Assembly: GCF_037154075.1 (NCBI RefSeq)
Contig: NZ_JBANRJ010000001.1
Location: 2,909,501-2,973,500 of the forward strand
Length of the DNA stretch: 64,000 nt
From: Sphingobium aromaticiconvertens
Lineage (GTDB): Bacteria > Pseudomonadota > Alphaproteobacteria > Sphingomonadales > Sphingomonadaceae
Direction of reading: 5' to 3'
In this document: in pieces, positions 9,325 through 17,746 of the stretch
Layout: every line of letters begins with the position of its first letter
How positions within the stretch are numbered: position 1 is the first letter of the stretch
Notes under the pieces: model-generated
The model's input: the letters and a program-made list of their open reading frames with translations, nothing else
Told to the model about the DNA's origin: nothing
The model's database searches: none
Made by a program: the position numbers and the translations under genes

Positions 9325-9754
9325 ATTCTTCCTCGTATCACGTTCACATCCTCGCTACCCCAAGGGTTACACCTTCAGGTTCATCTCTCAAAACTATTAT
9401 CACAGGTACGTTGCGCCGGTGCAGCGCGACCACGCTCCCGATGAGCCTTGCAAATAGTATTTGGATATTCAAAGCGCGGCGGGTCGATCATCATAACCGC
9501 ACTCGATATTTATCAATACCACTGCTCATGCACGGACTTGTCCGGCGAAATGAGAGGTGATTTCATGTCTTCCGCAGCCGCAGATATTCTCAACCGTGCC
9601 GATCAGATCATCGGCATCCGCCCATTGCAGCCAACCATAGGCGCCGAAATCGAAGGTATCGATCTCAGCAAACCGCTTTCATCTGAGCAGCGTGACGCGA
9701 TCCGCGCCGCTGTCATTCAATATAAGGTCGTGTTCTTCCGCGACCAGCCACTAA

Positions 9755-10919
9755 TACCAAGGGGCGCTGGTTCTGACTCACGTTTGAGATTCCCAAGAGG
9801 CTGAAATTATGATTCGACATTGCAGGCACAAGGAGGCTTGCGATGGCGGCGGCGATTGGGGTTCGAACTGACTACACATCAACGGATTTGCGTGGCTTTG
9901 CCCGACGATGCGGTGATGGGGACCAGGTGCGTCGTTTATTGGCGGTGGCTCTGATCCTGGACGGCGGGAACCGTAGCGATGCAGCGAAGTTTGCCGGGGT
10001 GACGCTGCAAATCGTGCGCGACTGGGTCGTGCGGTTCAATGAGGGCGGCCCTGACGGTCTGGCAACGCGCAAGGCCCCCGGACGGACGTCGATCCTGAAC
10101 GACGAACAGCGCGCCAAGCTTGCCGAAATCGTCGAGACAGGGCCTATCCCGGCGGCGCATGGTGTCGTGCGCTGGCGTCTATGCGATCTGGCGCAGTGGA
10201 TCCGGGACGAGTTCCAATTGTCGGTCACGCGTCACACGCTTGGAAGAGAGCTTCGCGCGCTGGGGTATCGCAAGATCACGGCGCGGCCCCGCCACCGTGG
10301 CCAGAAACCCGATGATATCGCCATTTTTAAAAAGAGTTCGCTGCCTGTCTGGAGCAAATCAAACGAGGCCTCCCGAAAGGCACGCCCCTAGAATTATGGT
10401 GGCAAGATGAAGCCCGCATCGGTCAGCAGACCAAGCTCACCCGGCGCTGGGCAAAGCGCGGCACCAGACCCTCAGCGCCAAAAGACCAACGGCGATCATC
10501 GGCCTGGCTCTTTGGGGCGATTTGCCCCGCAGAAGGCAAAGCAGCAGGCATCGTCATGCCCAGGTGCAACAGTGAGGCAATGAGTATGCACCTTGACGAA
10601 ATTGCCTTCCATGTCGCGCCCGGTGCTCATGCCGTGTTGCTTCTCGATCAAGCCGGATGGCACGGCTCTGCAGAACTCGTCGTTCCGCCCAACATCACTC
10701 TGATGCCGCTGCCGCCCAGATGCCCTGAGTTGAACCCGGTCGAGAATGTCTGGCAATTTATGCGAGACAACTGGCTCTCAAACCGCATCTTCAATTCTTA
10801 CGACGATATCGTCGATCACTGCTGCTACGCCTGGAACAAGCTCGCAGAACAGCCTTGGCGCATCATGTCCCTGGGACTACGTCAATGGGCACATGGGTTC
10901 TAATCAATGCACATTGGTA
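9755..10919 (+). mobile_element. IS630-family insertion sequence in the dioxygenase gene
   Basis: The element is about 1165 bases long. Its ends are imperfect inverted repeats: TACCAAGGGGCGC at the left and, read inward, TACCAATGTGCAT at the right. It is flanked by TAA at 9752-9754 and 10920-10922; IS630 elements duplicate TA, so the shared third A may be chance. One transposase is encoded on the plus strand in two overlapping frames. Boundaries are supported because removing the element exactly re-joins the host reading frame. Confidence 0.88.
9843..10903 (+). CDS. IS630-family transposase, two frames joined by a -1 shift
   Basis: The first frame (9843-10391) carries an N-terminal helix-turn-helix region (GGNRSDAAKFAGVTLQIVRD) and a second helical DNA-binding part. 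At ATTTTTAAAAAGAG (about 10323-10336) a -1 shift gives KKEFAACLEQIKRG and continues to the stop at 10903, about 353 residues in all. The second part holds the DDE catalytic residues: D in WWQDEARIG, D in LLLDQAGWHG and E in CPELNPVENVWQF. Such an A-run shift is used as programmed frameshifting in many IS630 elements; a simple one-base mutation is the alternative. The start could be a few codons later. Confidence 0.85.
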
Positions 10920-11606
10920 TAACCAACAATCAGCATGCCGCCTTTGCAGGATCATTCGGGCCGCTCTATACGCACCCTAGCACGACCAGCGACCCCAAAA
11001 TCTCACCCATCCACCAGATCGCGGCGACGGATGCCGCCAAATATGAAAAGCGCCTTCATCGCGACGTAAAGCCAGGAGACGGCTATCACAGCGACACCAG
11101 TTGGCGTCTGGTGCCGACATGGGGCGCGGTCCTTCGCGCCGTGACACTGCCGGAGGTTGGCGGCGATACCATCTGGGTCGATGCAAACCTGGCCTATGAG
11201 GGCCTGTCCGAAGAGGTAAAGGCGCGGCTGGAGGGGCTGCATGTCACCCATGATTTCCGCGAAGCACTGAGCGGTGCGGGCCATGATTATCCGATCGTCG
11301 CCCATCCTGTCGTTCGGACACATCGAGAGACCGGCAAGAAAATCCTCTGGGTCAATCTCACCCAAAGACCGCAGATATTGGGGCTGGAACTCTCCGAAAG
11401 CCGCGAACTGCTCGATGAAGTGCTGCGCCAATATAAAAGGCCGGAATTCCAGGTCCGTTTTTCCTGGCGCCCCAACTCGGTCGCCTTCTGGGACAATCGC
11501 GCCGCCGTTCACTATGCGGTCCGCAACTATGGCGATTTTCCACGGGTTCTTGAACGCATCCTGATCGCCGACGAGCCGCTTTACGCAGATCTTTGATCGC
11601 CAGTCC

Positions 11607-11642
11607 GACCGAACGCCGACGCTATCCCGTCGGCGTTCGGTC
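11607..11642 (+). terminator. Perfect 15-bp hairpin after the dioxygenase gene
   Basis: GACCGAACGCCGACG pairs perfectly with CGTCGGCGTTCGGTC around a six-base loop, ten bases after the dioxygenase stop and 27 before the next gene. There is no T-run, so it may be an intercistronic mRNA-stabilising or attenuating structure rather than a full terminator. Confidence 0.55.
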
Positions 11643-11669
11643 GATGCTGCCGCTTGTCCTGGAGTTTCC

Positions 11670-12680
11670 ATGAGCCAGTCCCCATCGTCCCGACAAAGGG
11701 TTCTGCCCTGGCTCGGCCTCGCCCTTCTGATCGTGGCGGCCCTTGTCGGAGCCGCACTCTATCTGCGCGCTGCAGGTGCAGCCAAAAACCAGTCCTTATT
11801 GAAGATCGGCGACCAGCGCGGCGGCGCGCAGGCGCTGATGCGGGCGGCAGGCGAACTCGATGACGTCCCCTACACGATTGAATGGGCGCAATTTCCTGCA
11901 GCCTCCCCTCTGCTCGAAGCGCTGGCTGCTGGCGCCATCGACATAGGCGGCGTCGGCGGGGCGCCTTTCGCCTTCGCCTATGCGGGTGGAGCGAAGATCA
12001 GGGCCGTGTTCGCCTACCGCCCCGAAGGCGCCAATATCGGCCGCGCATCCGCCATCATCGTGCAAAAAGGATCACCCATTCGTTCGCTTGCGGACCTGAA
12101 GGGGCGCAAGCTTGCGACGGTCCGCGGCTCGGTGGGGCAGGACATGGCCCTTCGCCTGATCGAGAAGGCGGGACTAAATCCATCCGACATCCGCTGGACC
12201 TACCTCAATAATGGGGAGGCCAAGGCCGCACTGGACAGTGGCGCCATTGATGCCTGGTCCACCTGGGGCAGCTATGTGGGGATCGCGGTCATCGAGAATG
12301 GCGACCGGGTGCTGGCGGACGCCAGCGGCCTGCCGACAGGGGTTGGCTTCTTCGCCGCCTCGGACCCGGCCATCGCGGCCAAACGAGAGATGCTGGGTGA
12401 CTTTCTGGCGCGATTGAACCGGGCACGTCATTGGGCGATCACACATCCCGACGTCTATGCACAGACATTGGCGCAGGAAACGGGCCTGCCGCTCAAGGTC
12501 GCCCGCTTTTCGATCTCCGCCTATCTGGGCACCGCGCAGCCGATCGACGAGGCTCTGATCGAGGAGCAGGCGCAGATATTCGCACGCTACCAGCGCGCCA
12601 ATATCATTCCCGCGCTGCCCGACATTCGCGGGGCTTATGATCCCTCCTTCAACGCGACCACCTTCACAAAGCGGGACTGA
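11670..12680 (+). CDS. SsuA/TauA-like periplasmic substrate-binding protein
   Basis: The 336-residue protein starts at the ATG at 11670 with GGAG eight bases upstream. An N-terminal membrane helix (LPWLGLALLIVAALVGAALYL) serves as signal or anchor. The mature part is an NMT1/SsuA-type binding protein: LKIGDQRGGAQAL, EALAAGAIDIGGVGGAPFAFA, LADLKGRKLATVRGSVGQ and IDAWSTWGSYVGIAV. Family members deliver aliphatic sulfonates, taurine or similar to an ABC importer. No permease or ATPase gene is adjacent; instead a TBDR and a flavin monooxygenase follow. That context and the dioxygenase upstream suggest organosulfur scavenging under sulfate limitation; nitrate, thiamine precursor or other ligands are possible for this fold. 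Confidence 0.85.
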   Translation: MSQSPSSRQRVLPWLGLALLIVAALVGAALYLRAAGAAKNQSLLKIGDQRGGAQALMRAAGELDDVPYTIEWAQFPAASPLLEALAAGAIDIGGVGGAPFAFAYAGGAKIRAVFAYRPEGANIGRASAIIVQKGSPIRSLADLKGRKLATVRGSVGQDMALRLIEKAGLNPSDIRWTYLNNGEAKAALDSGAIDAWSTWGSYVGIAVIENGDRVLADASGLPTGVGFFAASDPAIAAKREMLGDFLARLNRARHWAITHPDVYAQTLAQETGLPLKVARFSISAYLGTAQPIDEALIEEQAQIFARYQRANIIPALPDIRGAYDPSFNATTFTKRD

Positions 12681-12729
12681 ACCCGCGCCGGCATGAAGCC
12701 GCCATCACGACATTCCAAAGGGAACCATC

Positions 12730-15252
12730 ATGAAAAGCCTGCCTTTCGCCGGCGCTGCCATTGTGTTCAGCGGCGCCCTCATCCCTGCAGCCTTCGCACA
12801 GACCACTCTCCCTGCCGCCACCGAGGAGGATGATCAGGGCGGTTCAGCCATCGTCGTGACCGGAACGCGCAAGGGCACCGGGCGCACCGTGGCCGACAGC
12901 CCGGTGCCGATCGACGTCATCAGCCCCCAGGAACTCAAGGCGAGCGGGCGAACGGGGCTGAAAGAAATTCTGGGCAACATCATCCCGTCCCTCACCATGC
13001 CCGCGCTGGGCGGCGGCGGTACGTCGGCCAGCGTGCGGCCCATCTCCATCCGTGGCCTGTCGGGCGATTATCTGCTCGTGCTCGTCAACGGCAAGCGACG
13101 CCATACGACGGCGCTCATCAACAACCTCTCGCGCATTTCGGGCGGCTCTACCCCTGTGGACATCGACCTGATCCCGACCAATGCCGTGGGCCGGATCGAG
13201 GTGCTGCGAGACGGCGCCGCCGCCCAATATGGGTCCGACGCTATATCGGGCGTCATCAATATCCTGCTGGACGACGCGCCCGAGGGCGGCGATTTTTCCG
13301 CGACCGCCGGACAACTATACGAAAAGGGCGGCGCGCTGATCCAGCAAGGATTGAGCTATGGCACCCGGATCGGCGGCGAAGGCTTCGTTCGTTTCGCAGT
13401 CGAGGGGAAATATCACGACCGGGCCGACAGTTCAGGCGAACCTGTGCCCCTGATCTATCCGCTGGTGAACGGCGCGCCCGACCCGCGTGAGGCCAGGGCG
13501 GATCATCTGATAGCGGGCGGCTATGGCCGATCGAACCGGGACAAGATCATCAACGGATCGGTGAATGCTGAACTGCCCGTTGGCGACACGCTCACCGCCT
13601 ATAGCTTCTCCACCCTCAGCTATCGTGACATTGACGACAAGCGTGGGGCAGTCGTCCCCGCGACCACCGGCTATGGCGGGCAGACCAATGTTCAGGGCTT
13701 CACGGCCCTGCCGCAAATCTATCCTTCCGGCTTTCAGGCGCGGCGACGGATCAAGGAATGGGACTGGCAGATGGCCATCGGATTGAAAGGCGGCCTGGGC
13801 GCGGACTGGTCCTTTGACCTGTCCACCACCTATGGGCGCGACGATGTGGAGTTGGGCGCCGTCGGCACGCTCAACCCATCGCTAGGCCCTTCCAGCCCCA
13901 CCAGATTCTTCATGGGCAAGCAGATCCAGGATCTGTGGATCAATAATCTGGAACTGACTCGCAGTTACGACATTGGTTTCGCCAAGCCACTCGATGTCGC
14001 CGTCGGGTTCGAGCATCGCTGGGAGAAATTCCAGAACCGCGCGGGTGAACCCGACAGCTATCGTGACGGCGGCTATATCATCCCGGCAGACGGCACGCCA
14101 TTCGGCAACGCCTATGGCGGCCGATCGCCTTCCCCCGGACTAGTATCCTTCACCGGCACCTCGCCAGCCGACGAAACGTCGCTCAGTCGCCACAATCTGG
14201 CCGCCTATATCGACCTGTCGGCGGATGTGACCAGCGCATGGTTTGTAGGGGTCGCGGGGCGGTTTGAACATTATGACGACAGCGCGGGCGAGACGGTATC
14301 GGGCAAATTTTCGACGCGCTACGAAATCGCGCGCGGGTTTGCCCTTCGTGGCGGCGTCAATACCGGCTTTCGCGCACCATCGCTTGCCCAGACCGGCTTT
14401 TCGACGACCCAGAACACCGCAACCATCATCGGCAACGATCGGGTCAGCACGACATCGAAATTCCTGCCCGTCAACAGCGTTGCGGCGCTAGCGCTCGGCG
14501 CCACACCGCTAAAACCCGAAAAATCGCTCAACTACACGGCGGGGCTGGCCTTTGAACGGGGGCCAGTTCGGCTGACCATCGACGCCTATCAGATCAACGT
14601 CGATGACCGGATCGTGAAGACCGAATTTCTGGGAACGGCGGCCAATGGCGGACCGGCCATCCGGACGATCCTGCTGGCCAATGGCGTCAGCAATGTCGAC
14701 AGCGCGCAGTTTTTCACCAACGCCATCGACACAAGGACAAGGGGCATCGACGTGGTCGCCGAATATGGTCTGCGAACCGCGGCGATCGGCAGTTTCAGGC
14801 TGAATGCCGCCTTCAGCTATAACCGGACCAAGATAACCGATATCATCGACACGCCCGCCCAGCTTGCCTCACTCAATGTCACGCTGTTCGGGCGGCAGGC
14901 CCAGAAGGATCTCGTCGCCGCGACACCACGAACAAAGCTCGTCCTGACCAACGACTGGTCGCTTCGACCTTTGCACGCTTTGGCGCGGTTGACACGCTTT
15001 GGCAGCTATCTGGAATCAAGCAACATCGCCAGCGGCGACCGGAAATATGGGGCCAAATGGATTGCCGACCTCGACATCGGCTATGATGTGAGCGACCGGC
15101 TCACGCTGTCCGTCGGCGCGAACAATCTGTTCGACAGCTATCCCCATCGCAATGGGGTCATCGCTTCCGATGGATCAGGTGCCTATGGTAATTTCGCACC
15201 CTTCGGCCTTAGCGGTGGCTTCTACTATGGGCGCATATCGGCGCGATTTTAG
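12730..15252 (+). CDS. TonB-dependent receptor of the organosulfur-type cluster
   Basis: This 840-residue receptor starts at the ATG at 12730 after AAAGGGAACC. It has a signal peptide (MKSLPFAGAAIVFSGALIPA, cleavage near AFA-Q), a TonB-box-like SAIVVTGTRK near residue 40, and a plug with ISIRGLSGDYLLVLVNGKRR and GRIEVLRDGAAAQYGSDAIS. The barrel ends FYYGRISARF with a terminal Phe. It lies 49 bases after the SsuA-like gene and 91 before the flavin monooxygenase, all on one strand, so the three are probably co-transcribed. The receptor presumably brings an organosulfur compound across the outer membrane; the ligand is inferred from neighbours only. Confidence 0.93.
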   Translation: MKSLPFAGAAIVFSGALIPAAFAQTTLPAATEEDDQGGSAIVVTGTRKGTGRTVADSPVPIDVISPQELKASGRTGLKEILGNIIPSLTMPALGGGGTSASVRPISIRGLSGDYLLVLVNGKRRHTTALINNLSRISGGSTPVDIDLIPTNAVGRIEVLRDGAAAQYGSDAISGVINILLDDAPEGGDFSATAGQLYEKGGALIQQGLSYGTRIGGEGFVRFAVEGKYHDRADSSGEPVPLIYPLVNGAPDPREARADHLIAGGYGRSNRDKIINGSVNAELPVGDTLTAYSFSTLSYRDIDDKRGAVVPATTGYGGQTNVQGFTALPQIYPSGFQARRRIKEWDWQMAIGLKGGLGADWSFDLSTTYGRDDVELGAVGTLNPSLGPSSPTRFFMGKQIQDLWINNLELTRSYDIGFAKPLDVAVGFEHRWEKFQNRAGEPDSYRDGGYIIPADGTPFGNAYGGRSPSPGLVSFTGTSPADETSLSRHNLAAYIDLSADVTSAWFVGVAGRFEHYDDSAGETVSGKFSTRYEIARGFALRGGVNTGFRAPSLAQTGFSTTQNTATIIGNDRVSTTSKFLPVNSVAALALGATPLKPEKSLNYTAGLAFERGPVRLTIDAYQINVDDRIVKTEFLGTAANGGPAIRTILLANGVSNVDSAQFFTNAIDTRTRGIDVVAEYGLRTAAIGSFRLNAAFSYNRTKITDIIDTPAQLASLNVTLFGRQAQKDLVAATPRTKLVLTNDWSLRPLHALARLTRFGSYLESSNIASGDRKYGAKWIADLDIGYDVSDRLTLSVGANNLFDSYPHRNGVIASDGSGAYGNFAPFGLSGGFYYGRISARF

Positions 15253-15343
15253 ATCAGCAGAACCAAAGAGCCTATGAGAAGGCCTCGTTATCCCCAGCCA
15301 AACAGAGTCCGTAAAACGGAGCAACATCTGGAGGATATGGACG

Positions 15344-16696
15344 ATGACGGAGACAGCGAAGCGGCAATTGCATCTGGGCGCCATATTGGAGGGGGTCGGG
15401 GCGGATCACACATCCTGGCTCGACCCTGACCTGCCGGGAGACGCCAGCATAGACATTGGCTGGTATATCGAGAATGCGAGGGCTGCCGAAACGGCTCTTT
15501 TCGACCTCGTCTTCATCGTGGATTCGCCCTATATCACCCCGGACACGGCCCCCCATTTCCTCAATCGGCTGGAGCCGCTCACCCTGCTCTCCGCGATCGC
15601 GGCTTCGACGTCGCGGATCGGCCTCGTCGGCACGCTGACGACCTCCTATTGGGAGCCATATAACGTCGCCCGCCAGTTCGGATCGCTCGACCAGATCAGC
15701 CGCGGCCGGGCCGGTTGGAACGTCGTGACCACGGGGCTTGAGGGCGCAGCCCGCAACTATGGACGCGAGGAGCATTTCGATCACAAGGTCCGCTATGCCC
15801 GCGCTCGCGAGTTTGTGGACGTGGTGCAGGGCCTGTGGGACAGCTATGAGGATGATGCCTTCCCCCGCGATCGCGACGCCGGGCTATTTCTCGACAAGAG
15901 TAAGCAGCACCGGCTCGATCATAAAGGCGAGCATTTCTCGGTCGCTGGCCCACTGGCCCTTAGTCGTTCACGGCAGGGCCAACCCGTCATTTTCCAGGCC
16001 GGTGACAGCCATGAAGGCCGCAACCTGGGCGCAGCCATTGCCGAGGGCGCCTTCACCAGCGCGGAAGATTTCGAAACCGGCCGGTCCTACTACGCCGATG
16101 TGAAAGCGCGGGCCGCAGCCATCGGTCGCGATCCCGACCGCATCAAGATACTACCGGGCCTAGTCCCCATCATCGCGGATACGGATGAAGAGGCGCAGGC
16201 CATCGTCCAGGCCGCACAAGAAACGCTCGACATCTCCAAGCTGCTTGTCCAGCTAGGCCGAGCCTTCAACTATCATGATTTTTCCGCCTACGATCTGGAT
16301 GCGCCCTTCCCCGACCTGAGTGGCGTGACGCTCAACAGCTACAAGGGCCATGCCGAGCGCATCATACGAGTGGCGCAGGACGAAAAACTGTCACTGCGGC
16401 AAGCGGCCTATCGCTTCGGCCAATGGCGATCGCCCTTTGTCGGCTCCCCCGAAACCATAGCCGATGAGATCGAGCGCTGGTTCATCGGGCGCGCCGCCGA
16501 TGGCTTCCTGTTGCGGGTAACGCGCCCGCGCGACTTCGCCCTGTTCCGCGAGCGGGTCGTGCCACTCCTGCAGGCGCGCGGCGTGTTCCGCACCGACTAT
16601 GCCCATGACACGCTGCGCGGACATCTCGGCCTGACCGTGCCGGAAAACCGCCACACTCGCGCCGCAGAGGAACCGCAGGCGATCGCCGCCGAATAA
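15344..16696 (+). CDS. Flavin-dependent monooxygenase, NtaA/SnaA/DszA family
   Basis: The protein has 450 residues, a normal length for the family; GGAGGATATGGACG precedes the ATG at 15344. It has the bacterial luciferase-like TIM barrel with group signatures: LHLGAILEGVGADHTSWLDP at the N-terminus, ASTSRIGLVGTLTTSYWEPY, ISRGRAGWNVVTTGLEGAARNYG and QGQPVIFQAGDSHEGRNLGA. Relatives use FMNH2 from a separate reductase to attack dibenzothiophene sulfone (DszA), nitrilotriacetate (NtaA) or pristinamycin (SnaA). No flavin reductase lies next to it. With TauD- and SsuA-like genes upstream, a C-S bond-cleaving role is the best inference. The gene is convergent with nagK. Confidence 0.9.
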   Translation: MTETAKRQLHLGAILEGVGADHTSWLDPDLPGDASIDIGWYIENARAAETALFDLVFIVDSPYITPDTAPHFLNRLEPLTLLSAIAASTSRIGLVGTLTTSYWEPYNVARQFGSLDQISRGRAGWNVVTTGLEGAARNYGREEHFDHKVRYARAREFVDVVQGLWDSYEDDAFPRDRDAGLFLDKSKQHRLDHKGEHFSVAGPLALSRSRQGQPVIFQAGDSHEGRNLGAAIAEGAFTSAEDFETGRSYYADVKARAAAIGRDPDRIKILPGLVPIIADTDEEAQAIVQAAQETLDISKLLVQLGRAFNYHDFSAYDLDAPFPDLSGVTLNSYKGHAERIIRVAQDEKLSLRQAAYRFGQWRSPFVGSPETIADEIERWFIGRAADGFLLRVTRPRDFALFRERVVPLLQARGVFRTDYAHDTLRGHLGLTVPENRHTRAAEEPQAIAAE

Positions 16697-16706
16697 GCGC
16701 CGCCAA

Positions 16707-16739
16707 GCCGCCGCCAATGCAACGGTCATCGGCGGCGGC
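16707..16739. terminator. Hairpin between convergent monooxygenase and nagK genes
   Basis: GCCGCCGCC at 16707-16715 pairs with GGCGGCGGC at 16731-16739 across a 15-base loop, in the 55-base gap between two convergent genes. It is GC-only with no T-run, so it is a plausible but unproven bidirectional terminator. Confidence 0.45.
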
Positions 16740-16751
16740 ATCGCAGCGTGA

Positions 16752-17657
16752 TTACTGATCGGCTGCCAGCGCGGCGCCCAACAGTCCGGCATTGCCTCCC
16801 AGCAGAGTGGCGACCAATATAGGGTGCGCCGGGGCGTCAAGCATGTCCCTACGAACCCGCTGGTCCAGTTCGCGGATCAGGGCGGCCGAATTGGAAAGCC
16901 CTCCCCCAACCGGCACAACCGTAGCTGGGTAAGTATTGAGGATCATCGCAAGCGATCCCGCCAGAATATCGCAGAAATAGTCGATGGTCGCGGTGGCCGT
17001 AGCATCACCATCTTCCCATGCAGCCGTTATTTGCGAACTTTTTGCCGTGCGATCATGCAAAAAATGATGCAGCCGTTCCAGGCCGCGCGCGCCGCCAATC
17101 GTATCCAGGCATCCCTTTCGCCCGCATCCGCATTCGAACACCGGCACGGCATCGGGCGCTTTGGGCGTGGGTATCATGATCTGGCCATGCCCCCATTCAC
17201 CGCCAATCCCGCTCGGCCCGGTGACGATGCGACCGTCTTCGATCAGGCCGCCACCAACGCCTGTGCCCAGGATCAGCCCGAATACGCGGCGATGCCCTTG
17301 GGCGACACCCATGATCGCCTCAGCCAGAACAAAAGCGTCGGCATCATTGATGACGAAAACGGGTCGCCCCAGTGCTGCCGCCAGATCCCGGGCCAGCGGC
17401 CGACCGTGAATGCATTCGATATTGGCGCTGGTCATGATGCCAGTGTCCGGCGCCGCAAGCCCCGCAAAAGCGATCGAAATGGGATCGTCGTCCCGCAGTT
17501 GAGCCACGAAGTCTGACTGAAAATCGGCAAAAACGCCTGTAAACGCGTCCCAATCCCCGGTCGGCGTGGGGATTTTTTTACGATGCTGGATTGATGCATT
17601 TTCATCAACGACAGCGATATCGATAAAAGAGCCGCCAACATCGGCGCAAATTTTCAC
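16752..17657 (-). CDS. nagK: ROK-family N-acetylglucosamine kinase
   Basis: This 301-residue kinase should phosphorylate cytoplasmic N-acetylglucosamine to GlcNAc-6-phosphate with ATP. The start is GTG at 17657, with CAGGAG upstream. The ATP-binding motif DVGGSFIDIAVVD opens the protein. GLILGTGVGGGLIEDGRI and GPSGIGGEWGHGQI carry the sugar-contact and zinc-ligand His/Glu residues, and the ROK zinc motif CGCGRKGCLD follows near residue 180. There is no N-terminal helix-turn-helix, so it is an enzyme and not a ROK repressor. It is the last gene of the operon nagP-cutC-nagB-II-nagA-nagK, 89 bases after nagA, which fixes the likely sugar as GlcNAc. Confidence 0.86.
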   Translation of the reverse strand: MKICADVGGSFIDIAVVDENASIQHRKKIPTPTGDWDAFTGVFADFQSDFVAQLRDDDPISIAFAGLAAPDTGIMTSANIECIHGRPLARDLAAALGRPVFVINDADAFVLAEAIMGVAQGHRRVFGLILGTGVGGGLIEDGRIVTGPSGIGGEWGHGQIMIPTPKAPDAVPVFECGCGRKGCLDTIGGARGLERLHHFLHDRTAKSSQITAAWEDGDATATATIDYFCDILAGSLAMILNTYPATVVPVGGGLSNSAALIRELDQRVRRDMLDAPAHPILVATLLGGNAGLLGAALAADQ

Positions 17658-17681
17658 TTAAATTCTCCTGAAACACACGAT

Positions 17682-17719
17682 GCGGGCTTTCCGCCCGCGC
17701 CGACGAAACCCGTCGTCGG
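17682..17719 (-). promoter_or_regulatory. Double hairpin in the nagA-nagK gap
   Basis: Two short hairpins lie side by side: GCGGGC/GCCCGC around TTTCC (17682-17698) and CCGACG/CGTCGG (17700-17719). They lie downstream of nagA and upstream of nagK. They could lower expression of nagK relative to nagA or protect the mRNA; no T-run follows. Confidence 0.4.
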
Positions 17720-17746
17720 CCCGGCTATGGGCATGATTAATGACAT

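Larger units (their letters stand above)
9565..11596 (+). pseudogene. tauD: TauD/TfdA-family dioxygenase gene interrupted by IS630
   Basis: The first 63 codons (ATG at 9565 after GAGAGGTGATTTC) run to VVFFRDQPL and are cut by the insertion at 9755. The gene resumes at 10923 with TNNQHAAFAGSFG and ends at 11596. Removing the element plus one TAA copy (1168 bases) restores one open frame of 287 residues, so the break is purely the insertion. Family hallmarks survive in the 3' part: the iron-binding HxD in GYHSDTSW and the distal His in DNRAAVHYAV. TauD enzymes use Fe(II) and 2-oxoglutarate to release sulfite from taurine or related sulfonates, and the neighbours (SsuA-like protein, flavin monooxygenase) fit such a role. 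As it stands the gene should be inactive. Confidence 0.9.
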
